Shown in pieces: positions 1 to 7,473 of a DNA stretch of 7,473 bases. Origin of the DNA: Caulobacteraceae bacterium (GTDB lineage: Bacteria; Pseudomonadota; Alphaproteobacteria; Caulobacterales; Caulobacteraceae). Every line of letters starts with the position of its first letter. The first letter of the stretch is position 1. Below the pieces are notes generated by a model. It saw nothing but the letters and a program-made list of their open reading frames with translations, was not told the DNA's origin and searched no databases. The stretch spans positions 1 through 7,473 of the forward strand of contig JANXWN010000396.1 in assembly GCA_025351125.1 (NCBI GenBank), read 5' to 3'. The position numbers and the translations under genes are program-made.

Positions 1-1
1 C

Positions 2-232
2 TTGCGGATCGTTGGATTGATCGAGTGGGCGGTGGAATTCGCGGTGGCCTATTTGAAACCTGGCGGAGCGTTCATATCAAAGGCGTTTCAGGGCGGCGAA
101 ACCGCAAATCTGTTGGCATTGCTTAAAACCAATTTTAGCAACGTTCGGCACGTCAAACCCAAGGCCAGCCGGGCGGAAAGCTCGGAACTGTATCTACTTG
201 CGACCGGATTTAAGGGCAAACCGCCGCGATAG
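2..232 (+). CDS. rlmE: RlmE (FtsJ/RrmJ) 23S rRNA 2'-O-methyltransferase, C-terminal fragment
   Basis: This is the last 76 codons of a gene whose 5' part lies left of the window. The TTG at position 2 is simply the first complete codon, not a believable start. RlmE uses S-adenosylmethionine to methylate the 2'-O of a conserved uridine in the 23S rRNA A-loop (U2552 in E. coli) late in 50S assembly. The family uses a K-D-K-E catalytic tetrad. Its last two members are visible: the Lys in FISKAFQG (fragment residue 27, matching E. coli K164) and the Glu in [13 protein letters not shown] (residue 62, matching E. coli E199). The [10 protein letters not shown] strand and the [16 protein letters not shown] ending are typical of the family. 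The first Lys and the Asp would lie outside the window. The stop is followed by 63 bases before guaB, with no clear terminator hairpin. Confidence 0.93.
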   Translation: MRIVGLIEWAVEFAVAYLKPGGAFISKAFQGGETANLLALLKTNFSNVRHVKPKASRAESSELYLLATGFKGKPPR

Positions 233-1759
<1,527 letters not shown>

Positions 1760-1764
1760 CGCTC

Positions 1765-2997
1765 ATGCGTGACGGCGGACGGATTGCCGCCGCCCTTGCG
1801 GTTTTGGCGGACATGGAAGAACGTCACAAGCCAGCGCGGTTGGCTTTGAAGTCGTGGGCGAACGACGCGCGATACGCCGGCGCGAAGGACCGCGCCTTTG
1901 TGTCCGGACTTGTATTGGATGTCCTACGCCGTCGCCGGTCATTGACGTGGCAAATGGGCCTAGACACCGCGCGATCACGGGTTTTCGGCGCCTTGGCCTT
2001 GATCTGGGGCTGGCCCCTCGAACGTATCATGGCGGCGGCGAGCGAAGTCCACGGGCCTGGGGCGCTCAGCGTTGCCGAGGAGACGGGGCTATCGGTCCCA
2101 TTATCACTCCAAGAGGCGCCCGCTGCCGTGCGCGGCGACTACCCGGACTGGTTGGAGTCACATATGCTCCGCGCCTATGGCGAAACGCGCGACGTCGAGG
2201 GTGAGGCGTTGGCCGTCCGCGCACCGATCGACCTGCGTGTGAACATCCTAAAAACTGACGTCGTCCGAGCCTTAAAAGCTCTGGAGCCCTTTTCACCGGT
2301 CGTGCTCGCGCGTGCAGACAACGCGATCCGGATCATCGCTCCCGCCTCGAGCGATCGCGCCGCGCCGGTCGAGTCCGCGCCGGAATTCGAGAGGGGTTGG
2401 TTCGAGGTGCAGGACCTCGGTTCGCAGATCGCGGCATTAACGGCTGGCGACATTCGAGGTAAGCAAGTGCTCGATTTTTGCGCTGGCGGCGGCGGCAAAA
2501 CCCTCGCTCTAGCGGCCGCAATGGGCAATTCCGGGCAACTTTATGCCTACGATGCGGATGCGCGCCGTCTTACCGATACAGTGCGGCGCAGCCAGAGAGC
2601 GGGCGTACGTAATCTGCAGGTTCGTTCACCAATACACGCTGACCCCCTGAGCGGCTTGGAGGGAAAAATGGATTTGGTGTTCGTCGATGCGCCTTGCACG
2701 GGGTCAGGAACGTGGCGACGACATCCCGACGCGAAATGGCGCCTGACTGCCGATCAATTAGGCCGCAGAATGGGTGAACAAGACAGCGTGTTAAATGCCG
2801 CCGCGCCTTATGTGAAACCCGGCGGACGGTTGATTTATGTCACCTGTTCACTGTTTGCCGAGGAAAATGAAGATCGCGTGGCGTCGTTCGTCTCACGCTT
2901 CGCCAATTTCGCCACCGTCGATGCGCCGCTCCGTCTTACCCCACGCATCGACGGCGCCGACGGTTTTTTCATCGCAATTTTCGATCGCGCCGGCTGA
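1765..2997 (+). CDS. RsmB/NOP-family SAM-dependent RNA (cytosine-C5) methyltransferase
   Basis: The 410-residue product is a class I RNA m5C methyltransferase of the RsmB/Nop2/Sun family. The N-terminal ~130 residues (ALAVLADMEER, AKDRAFVSGLVLDVLRRR) resemble the NusB-like RNA-binding domain of RsmB. The catalytic domain follows. SAM motif I is DFCAGGGGKTLALAAAM (residues 237-253). Motif IV is VDAPCTGSGTWRRHPDAKW with Cys311. Motif VI is YVTCSLFAEENEDRV with Cys361. Having both Cys residues matches the two-cysteine mechanism, in which the TCS cysteine attacks C6 of the base and the PC cysteine helps release the product. RsmB of E. coli modifies C967 of 16S rRNA. The exact target here cannot be read from sequence, and alphaproteobacteria have several paralogues, so I give no symbol. 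The start ATG lies 5 bases after the guaB stop with no clear ribosome site, which suggests translation coupled to guaB. The next ATG in frame is at 1813. Confidence 0.93.
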   Translation: MRDGGRIAAALAVLADMEERHKPARLALKSWANDARYAGAKDRAFVSGLVLDVLRRRRSLTWQMGLDTARSRVFGALALIWGWPLERIMAAASEVHGPGALSVAEETGLSVPLSLQEAPAAVRGDYPDWLESHMLRAYGETRDVEGEALAVRAPIDLRVNILKTDVVRALKALEPFSPVVLARADNAIRIIAPASSDRAAPVESAPEFERGWFEVQDLGSQIAALTAGDIRGKQVLDFCAGGGGKTLALAAAMGNSGQLYAYDADARRLTDTVRRSQRAGVRNLQVRSPIHADPLSGLEGKMDLVFVDAPCTGSGTWRRHPDAKWRLTADQLGRRMGEQDSVLNAAAPYVKPGGRLIYVTCSLFAEENEDRVASFVSRFANFATVDAPLRLTPRIDGADGFFIAIFDRAG

Positions 2998-3024
2998 GGT
3001 TTGCGAAATCACCTTCATGCGGCG

Positions 3025-3053
3025 TTGCACAATAGAGGGTTTGTCGCTATTAT
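3025..3053 (+). promoter_or_regulatory. Candidate sigma-70-type promoter for rpoZ-rsh
   Basis: A -35-like TTGCAC (3025-3030) and a -10-like TATTAT (3048-3053, five of six matches to TATAAT) are separated by exactly 17 bases. The -35 element keeps the TTG core but departs from TTGACA in its last three bases, which is common in alphaproteobacterial housekeeping promoters. The predicted transcription start is near 3060, giving a leader of about 30 bases before the rpoZ ATG. The position in the 92-base gap between the methyltransferase gene and rpoZ fits a separate promoter for the rpoZ-rsh pair. This rests on sequence inspection only. Confidence 0.5.
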
Positions 3054-3089
3054 GCCCCGACATTTCCCTCATCCTCAAAGCGAGAGTTC

Positions 3090-3449
3090 ATGGCCCGCGT
3101 CACTGTCGAGGACTGCGTTCAGCGCGTTCCCAATCGTTTTAACCTGATCCTTCTTGCCTCGAATCGCGCGCGGGCGATCGCGGCCGGCGGACCCCTGACG
3201 GTAGATCGCGACAATGACAAAAATCCCGTCGTCGCCCTGCGGGAAATCGCCGAGGATACGGTTGATCCGACCGAAATCCGCGAAACTCTGATCAGTTCGC
3301 TGCAGCGCGTCGACGAGCACTCGGAGGCTGAGGAAGAAGCGGAAACCTTGGCTCTTCTGTCGGATTCCAGTCACGCGCAAATGAGCGAGCAGGATCTAAT
3401 TCGCGCTTTGCAGAGCGACCGCGATGGCGGTCAGGAGGAGCGCTACTGA
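3090..3449 (+). CDS. rpoZ: DNA-directed RNA polymerase omega subunit
   Basis: Omega is the small RNA polymerase subunit that wraps the C-terminal end of beta-prime, aids core assembly and forms part of one ppGpp binding site in enterobacterial polymerase. The 119-residue product begins [20 protein letters not shown], nearly superimposable on the canonical MARVTVxDxVxxxxNRFxL start. It continues with [14 protein letters not shown] and [11 protein letters not shown], the second conserved helix block. The C-terminal ~45 residues are a low-complexity acidic tail ([14 protein letters not shown]), and such tails vary in length across alphaproteobacteria. A modest GAGAG purine run (3082-3086) precedes the ATG. 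The stop TGA at 3447-3449 overlaps the proposed CTG start of rsh (CTGA). The rpoZ-rsh/spoT pairing is a long-known arrangement in proteobacteria, and joins a polymerase subunit with the enzyme that makes its stress alarmone. Confidence 0.97.
   Translation: MARVTVEDCVQRVPNRFNLILLASNRARAIAAGGPLTVDRDNDKNPVVALREIAEDTVDPTEIRETLISSLQRVDEHSEAEEEAETLALLSDSSHAQMSEQDLIRALQSDRDGGQEERY
3433..3438 (+). promoter_or_regulatory. Strong Shine-Dalgarno site inside the end of rpoZ, pointing to a CTG start of rsh
   Basis: A perfect AGGAGG lies within the last codons of rpoZ. The only plausible start codon at proper distance is CTG at 3446-3448, separated by 7 bases. No ATG, GTG or TTG occurs in any frame between this site and position 3480. 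The CTG overlaps the rpoZ stop as CTGA, the same geometry as the common ATGA coupling signal. Confidence 0.6.
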
Positions 3450-5713
3450 GCCTCGCGGGCGTCCAGGACACCCCTCAAGCTCCCGGCACTGTCCGCAGCG
3501 CCGTCGGCGCCCTAACGCCCGGAGCCAAGCTGGCGACGCCGCCGCGCAAATTTCTCCGCCAATACGAATTGGTGGACCGCATCCGCGCCTACAACCCCAG
3601 CGTCGATGAAGCCCTGATCGACCGCGCCTATGTCTACGCTGTGCGTATGCACGGTACGCAGACCCGCGCGTCAGGCGATCCGTATTTTGCCCACCCCATT
3701 GAAGTTGCGGGAATTCTCACCGATTACCGGTTGGATACGGCCACCATCGTCACCGCCTTATTGCACGATGTAATCGAGGACACCGATGTCACGCGGGCCG
3801 ATGTCGACCGTCTGTTCGGTGAGGAAATCGCCGAACTCGTCGAGGGGGTCACCAAGCTCTCCCGTTTGGAGGCCACCGCTGATCATAAGCGCCAAGCGGA
3901 AAATTTGCGGAAATTCATCCTCGCCGTTTCGAAAGACGTGCGGGTGCTGCTCGTCAAACTGGCGGACCGTCTGCACAATATGCGCACATTGGGTTTCATC
4001 AAAAGTGCGGCCAAACGAGAGCGGATTGCGCGCGAAACCCTGGATATTTACGCACCGCTTGCTCGCTCGATCGGCTGCCATCGCATCTGCACCGAACTGG
4101 AAGAACTGGCGTTTACCCACCTCAACCCCGTCGCCCGCGATGCGATTATCCGTCGATTGGATACCTTGCGAGCGGGTCAGGGCAAGGCGATCGTGCTGGC
4201 CAGCGAAGAAATCGTCAAAAGACTTGATGGTGCGGGCATCGCCGCTCGGGTGGTCGGGCGGGAGAAAAACGCCTATTCTATTTGGCGTAAGTTACAGCGA
4301 AAATCACTTGGTTTTGCACAACTTTCCGACATTTACGCTTTTCGCGTCGTGGTTGAGACCGAAGAGGACTGCTATCGTGCTTTGGGTGTCATCCACCGCA
4401 CTTGGCCAGGTGTTCCGGGACGTTTCAAAGATTTCATTTCAACCCCGAAACAAAACAACTACCGCTCGATTCACACGACCGTCGTAGGTCCTCGCGCGAT
4501 GCGTATCGAACTGCAAATTCGGACCGAGGCCATGGATCGCGTGGCCGAACAAGGGGTGGCGGCCCACTGGCGCTATAAGAATGAGACCTACGCTTTTGAT
4601 CCCGAGGCGGCCGCGGCGGCGGGGGGCGCCGATCCGTTGGCCAATTTGCGACAACTCGTTCAGGTTTTGGATCAGGGCGGCGATGCGGAAGACCTGCTCG
4701 AACACGCTAAACTGGAAATGTTTCTCGATCAGGTGTTCGTCTTTACGCCGAAGGGCAAGCTCATAACGCTGCCGTCTGGCGCCATGCCGCTTGACTTTGC
4801 CTATGCCGTACACAGCGACGTTGGAGATACCTGTTTAGGGGTCAAGATCAACGGCGAGCTGCGTCCCCTGCGAACGGTGTTGGTAAACGGCGACGTGGTC
4901 GAAGTGGTTCGTGGCGGCAAGGTCCAGGCGCCGACCGATTGGCCGAGCCTGACGATCACTGGCCGGGCACGATCCGCCATCCGGCGGCATATGCGTCAGT
5001 TTGAGCGCGATGAATTCCTTCGGTTGGGCAAGTCGTCTTTGGATCACCTATTCGAACGCGCGGGCAAAGAACGCGCCGCGGTCTCTTTACGCCCGGCGCT
5101 GGATCGGTTTGCCAGCGCAAGCGAGGCCGAACTCTATGAAGCGGTTGGGCGAGGCCGCATAACGCCGGCGCAAGTTCTGGAGGCGGTGTTTCCGGGACTG
5201 ACCGAGACCGATAAACAGGCGGCGGTCGCACGCCGACGGATCGATGCGCAAGCAGCGCCGTTATTCGTGCGGGGCGGGGGCCTCGCGCCGGGCGTTACCT
5301 TTTCTATCTCGACATGCTGCACCCCGATGCCGGGCGACCGTATCGTGGGCATTGTTCAACCCGGTAACAGCTTGGCCGTACACACCATCGATTGCGCTGA
5401 GTTGGCGCAATACGAGGATCAGGAGGATCTCTGGCGTGATCTACATTGGACGCCGGAAGCCGAAACCGCGACGGTTTCCAACGCGAAATTGCACGCCACG
5501 ATCGGAGACGCGCCCGGTGTTCTTGGGCAAGCCTGCACCATCATCGGCGAGGCCGGTGGCAATATCACCGGCGTCAACATGCGCCAACGTCACGCCAATT
5601 TCTTCGATGTGGTTTTTGATCTCGAAGTTAAGGACGCCCGACATTTGACTCACATCGCCGCCGCCTTGCGCGCCTGCCCGAACATCGAGACCGTCGAGCG
5701 CGCTCAGCGCTGA
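3446..5713 (+). CDS. rsh: Bifunctional (p)ppGpp synthetase/hydrolase, Rel/SpoT (RSH) family
   Basis: This enzyme makes (p)ppGpp from ATP and GDP/GTP and hydrolyses it, so it sets the stringent response. Residues are counted from CTG 3446 (755 aa). The HD hydrolase domain has His83 (HPIEVA), His107-Asp108 (LLHDVIEDT) and Asp174 ([12 protein letters not shown]), all intact. The synthetase has [12 protein letters not shown], the RFKD motif at 326-329 and [25 protein letters not shown] is the bifunctional signature, unlike the acidic version of synthetase-only RelA. Next come a TGS domain (about 428-489), a Cys-Cys pair at 624-625 ([11 protein letters not shown]) in the zinc-finger-like region, and a C-terminal ACT domain (about 681-755). 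The first conserved residues, [10 protein letters not shown], are encoded from 3554. A start at TTG 3569 or GTG 3572 (714 or 713 aa) would cut into that block. No ATG, GTG or TTG lies upstream in the open frame (from 3332), so CTG 3446 is chosen. Function is near certain; the start is not. Confidence 0.95.
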   Translation: MSLAGVQDTPQAPGTVRSAVGALTPGAKLATPPRKFLRQYELVDRIRAYNPSVDEALIDRAYVYAVRMHGTQTRASGDPYFAHPIEVAGILTDYRLDTATIVTALLHDVIEDTDVTRADVDRLFGEEIAELVEGVTKLSRLEATADHKRQAENLRKFILAVSKDVRVLLVKLADRLHNMRTLGFIKSAAKRERIARETLDIYAPLARSIGCHRICTELEELAFTHLNPVARDAIIRRLDTLRAGQGKAIVLASEEIVKRLDGAGIAARVVGREKNAYSIWRKLQRKSLGFAQLSDIYAFRVVVETEEDCYRALGVIHRTWPGVPGRFKDFISTPKQNNYRSIHTTVVGPRAMRIELQIRTEAMDRVAEQGVAAHWRYKNETYAFDPEAAAAAGGADPLANLRQLVQVLDQGGDAEDLLEHAKLEMFLDQVFVFTPKGKLITLPSGAMPLDFAYAVHSDVGDTCLGVKINGELRPLRTVLVNGDVVEVVRGGKVQAPTDWPSLTITGRARSAIRRHMRQFERDEFLRLGKSSLDHLFERAGKERAAVSLRPALDRFASASEAELYEAVGRGRITPAQVLEAVFPGLTETDKQAAVARRRIDAQAAPLFVRGGGLAPGVTFSISTCCTPMPGDRIVGIVQPGNSLAVHTIDCAELAQYEDQEDLWRDLHWTPEAETATVSNAKLHATIGDAPGVLGQACTIIGEAGGNITGVNMRQRHANFFDVVFDLEVKDARHLTHIAAALRACPNIETVERAQR

Positions 5714-5758
5714 AGCAAAGCGTTCCCTCGCGCGTGCGACTGCGCTATCGGTAGCCCT

Positions 5759-6547
5759 ATGACCCTCGCCGTTGGTTCGCCCGAAATTTCGTTGCGCGCG
5801 TTGCGTCTGGGCGTAAATATCGACCACGTCGCCACCATCCGCAATGCGCGCGGCGAGGGTTATCCCGATCCGACACGCGCGGCGGAGATCGCGTTGGCGG
5901 CCGGCGCCGACGGCATTACCGCCCATCTTCGCGAAGATCGTCGACATATCTCCGACGCCGATATCGAGGCTTTGGCGGCCCTTACGCGTCGGCGCGGTCG
6001 CCCGCTTAACTTTGAGATGGCGGTGACGCGAGAAATGGAAGCCATCGCTCTGGCGCATCGACCGCATGCCGCCTGTTTGGTGCCCGAGCACCGCGAAGAG
6101 GTAACCACCGAAGGTGGATTGGATGTCGCGGGCCAACACAATCGCGTTGCGCCAACCATAGAAGCGCTAAAAGCCGCGGGTATTCGCGTCTCGTTATTCA
6201 TTGAATCCGCCGGCGATCAAATTGCGGCGGCGCACGCCGTCGGCGCGCAGGTGATTGAATTGCATACCGGCGCCTATTGTTTGGCGGTGCGCGAGCGGCG
6301 CCTCGAAGCGCCCCGTCTCTTGGCTGCCCTGAGTGAAGGCGCCGCTCAGGCGGAGGCTTTGGGTTTGGAGGTTCACGCCGGTCACGGCATTGACTATGAA
6401 ACGGTCGGCGCGATCGCGGCGATACCGCAGATCGCCGAACTCAATATCGGCCATTTTCTGATGGGAGAGGCAATTTTTAGCGGCTTAAGCCCCGCCATCC
6501 GGCGTATGCGCGCGCTGATGGACGCGGCGAGAGGCTCCACGGCGTAA
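5759..6547 (+). CDS. pdxJ: Pyridoxine 5'-phosphate synthase (EC 2.6.99.2)
   Basis: PdxJ condenses 3-amino-1-hydroxyacetone 1-phosphate with 1-deoxy-D-xylulose 5-phosphate to form pyridoxine 5'-phosphate, the ring-closing step of the DXP-dependent vitamin B6 route. The 262-residue TIM-barrel protein shows [16 protein letters not shown], the [12 protein letters not shown] block (His56 and Arg58, matching E. coli His45 and Arg47), NFEMAVT with Glu86 (E. coli Glu72), [23 protein letters not shown], and HAGHGIDY with His209 (E. coli His193). It ends [17 protein letters not shown]. These are the known active-site segments and all are intact. The N-terminus is 11 residues longer than in E. coli ([14 protein letters not shown]), and the ATG at 5759 has no obvious ribosome site. 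It lies 45 bases after the rsh stop. Its own stop TAA shares a base with the acpS ATG, so these two are very likely co-translated. Confidence 0.97.
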   Translation: MTLAVGSPEISLRALRLGVNIDHVATIRNARGEGYPDPTRAAEIALAAGADGITAHLREDRRHISDADIEALAALTRRRGRPLNFEMAVTREMEAIALAHRPHAACLVPEHREEVTTEGGLDVAGQHNRVAPTIEALKAAGIRVSLFIESAGDQIAAAHAVGAQVIELHTGAYCLAVRERRLEAPRLLAALSEGAAQAEALGLEVHAGHGIDYETVGAIAAIPQIAELNIGHFLMGEAIFSGLSPAIRRMRALMDAARGSTA

Positions 6548-6951
6548 TGATCCTCGGCATCGGCGCTGACCTGAGCGACATCCGACGCGTCGCCGCCACG
6601 CTGGAGCGGTTCGGCGATCGATTCACGCATCGGATTTTCACCGAAACCGAACGGGCCCGTTCCGAGCGTAAATCGGATCGCGCTTCCAGCTACGCCAAGC
6701 GATTTGCAGCTAAGGAAGCCTGCGCCAAAGCACTGGGAACCGGTATGCGTCGGGGCGTGTTTTGGAAAGATATGGGCGTGGTCAACGCACCTTCGGGCCA
6801 GCCGACCCTCGCCCTCACCGGCGGCGCGGCGAAACGCTTAGCCGCGATGATCCCCGACGGAAGCCGCGCCGTTGTCCACCTTTCACTAACTGACGATCAC
6901 CCTTATGCGCAGGCGTTCGTGGTGATTGAAGCGGTTCAACATGACCGGTAA
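6547..6951 (+). CDS. acpS: Holo-[acyl-carrier-protein] synthase (EC 2.7.8.7)
   Basis: AcpS transfers the 4'-phosphopantetheine arm from coenzyme A to the serine of apo-ACP, activating the carrier for fatty-acid and lipid synthesis. The 134-residue length is normal for this trimeric family. The metal-binding residues are visible: Asp8 in [11 protein letters not shown], and Glu57 in [18 protein letters not shown], the family's most conserved block. The C-terminal strands [20 protein letters not shown] are also typical. The ATG overlaps the pdxJ stop by one base (TAATG), with GAGAGG (6529-6534) 12 bases upstream, rather far for a ribosome site, so re-initiation after pdxJ is likely. The pdxJ-acpS-lepB order is a familiar alphaproteobacterial arrangement, usually continuing into rnc and era. 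Confidence 0.97.
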   Translation: MILGIGADLSDIRRVAATLERFGDRFTHRIFTETERARSERKSDRASSYAKRFAAKEACAKALGTGMRRGVFWKDMGVVNAPSGQPTLALTGGAAKRLAAMIPDGSRAVVHLSLTDDHPYAQAFVVIEAVQHDR

Positions 6952-7044
6952 TTCACCTGCCGCGCGCTTGTTCAATGCGGCTCCAACGTTTAGCACGGCG
7001 GCCTACCTTTCCCGCCGCCTCGGCCGCCAGAGCAAACATCAACA

Positions 7045-7473
7045 ATGACACGATCGAAGATCACCCGCGCCTCGCCGGCGAAGACCTTGACCCCTGCGCA
7101 GGAAGTGATCGAAACTGTGAAGACGGTGGTTTACGCGCTGTTAATTGCTTTTGTTATTCGAACCCTATTTTTTCAGCCTTACACTATCCCGTCGGCGTCG
7201 GAAGAACCGAACCTCTATCAAGGCGACTACATCATCGTCAGCAAGTGGTCGTACGGCTACAGCCGACACTCGATTTTGCTCAGTCCGCCGTTATTCAAAG
7301 GTCGTCTCCTTTTCACACCACCCGCGCGGGGTGACATCGTCGTTTTCAAACTGCCGCGTGACGGCGAGACCGACTACATTAAGCGGCTGATCGGCCTACC
7401 CGGCGACCGTGTACAGGTCCGCGCCGGTCAACTCTACATCAATGACAAGCCGGTCGCCGAGCACGTCGAGCGC
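7045..7473 (+). CDS. lepB: Signal peptidase I, N-terminal part (runs off the window)
   Basis: LepB is the membrane-bound serine protease that cleaves signal peptides from exported proteins at the outer face of the inner membrane. Only 143 codons are present and the frame is still open at 7473. Residues 1-24 are a polar cytoplasmic leader (MTRSKITRASPAKTL). Residues ~25-43 (VKTVVYALLIAFVIRTLFF) are one membrane anchor. Box B reads QPYTIPSASEEPNLYQGDY with the presumed catalytic Ser52. Then come IIVSKWSYGYSRHSI, box D-type RGDIVVFKLP, and DYIKRLIGLPGDRV with the general base Lys113. The Ser and Lys of the dyad are both present. The residue after Ser52 is Glu, where the family usually has Met. 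The start ATG is the first possible one: the frame has a TAG at 6991-6993 and no other start between. No clear ribosome site is visible. It follows acpS by 93 bases. Confidence 0.95.
   Translation, partial: MTRSKITRASPAKTLTPAQEVIETVKTVVYALLIAFVIRTLFFQPYTIPSASEEPNLYQGDYIIVSKWSYGYSRHSILLSPPLFKGRLLFTPPARGDIVVFKLPRDGETDYIKRLIGLPGDRVQVRAGQLYINDKPVAEHVER

Noticed and set aside
3424..3609. ATG-initiated frame at 3424 as a possible alternative start or frameshifted 5' end of rsh
   Set aside because: It is in a different frame from rsh, lacks a ribosome site and encodes Arg/Pro-rich shadow sequence. The rsh frame itself reads coding-like through this stretch.
3786..4487. 233-codon + strand open frame inside rsh
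   Set aside because: It overlaps the HD and synthetase domains of rsh in another frame and has a Ser/Arg/Trp-rich, motif-free composition. The rsh frame is the conserved one.
5696..5713. Two adjacent palindromes, GAGCGCGCTC and TCAGCGCTGA, at the end of rsh as a terminator or operator
   Set aside because: They are short, have no loop and no following T-run, and lie in codons of a GC-rich C-terminus. Chance is sufficient.
5441..6139. 232-codon minus-strand open frame across the end of rsh and pdxJ
   Set aside because: It is long only because GC-rich antisense frames have few stops. Both + strand genes beneath it carry intact family motifs.
6997..7019. GGCGGC / GCCGCC inverted repeat after acpS as a rho-independent terminator
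   Set aside because: It has a 6-bp stem and an 11-base loop but no T-run after it. lepB continues in the same direction, so termination here is not supported.
6975..7390. Two + strand frames (6975-7334 and 7145-7390) over the acpS-lepB junction and lepB
   Set aside because: They are out of frame with lepB, whose membrane anchor, box B and YIKRLIGLPGD motif identify the real frame.

Overview
This window looks like ordinary core chromosome from an alphaproteobacterium, probably Rhodospirillales-like. That placement is inferred from gene order and protein style: an alphaproteobacterial bifunctional Rel/SpoT that begins RQYELV, an rpoZ-rsh pair, and a pdxJ-acpS-lepB run. The DNA is GC-rich. All genes lie on the + strand and are densely packed. 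I see no mobile element, CRISPR array, tRNA, rRNA or foreign-looking segment, and no gene-free stretch longer than about 100 bases.

Layout. (1) Positions 2-232 hold the C-terminal end of rlmE (23S rRNA 2'-O-methyltransferase), cut by the window edge. (2) guaB (IMP dehydrogenase) is followed 5 bases later by an RsmB/NOP-family RNA cytosine methyltransferase, so the two are probably co-transcribed. (3) A 92-base gap carries a good sigma-70-type promoter candidate. It is followed by rpoZ (RNA polymerase omega) and, overlapping rpoZ, rsh (bifunctional (p)ppGpp synthetase/hydrolase). (4) After a 45-base gap come pdxJ (vitamin B6 synthesis), acpS (holo-ACP synthase, overlapping pdxJ by one base) and the N-terminal 143 codons of lepB (signal peptidase I), which runs off the right edge.

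Functional links. GuaB makes XMP on the route to GTP. Rsh uses GTP/GDP to make (p)ppGpp, and omega contributes to the RNA polymerase response to that alarmone. RlmE and the RsmB-like protein modify rRNA. PdxJ, AcpS and LepB are housekeeping functions in cofactor synthesis, lipid-carrier activation and protein export.

No new biological system is evident. The best observation is the start of rsh. Its frame is open into rpoZ and contains no ATG, GTG or TTG upstream of the conserved RQYELV segment. A perfect AGGAGG sits 7 bases before a CTG that overlaps the rpoZ stop codon as CTGA. This suggests a rare CTG start with an N-terminal extension and translational coupling to rpoZ. A second point of interest is a Glu in place of the usual Met after the catalytic serine of LepB.
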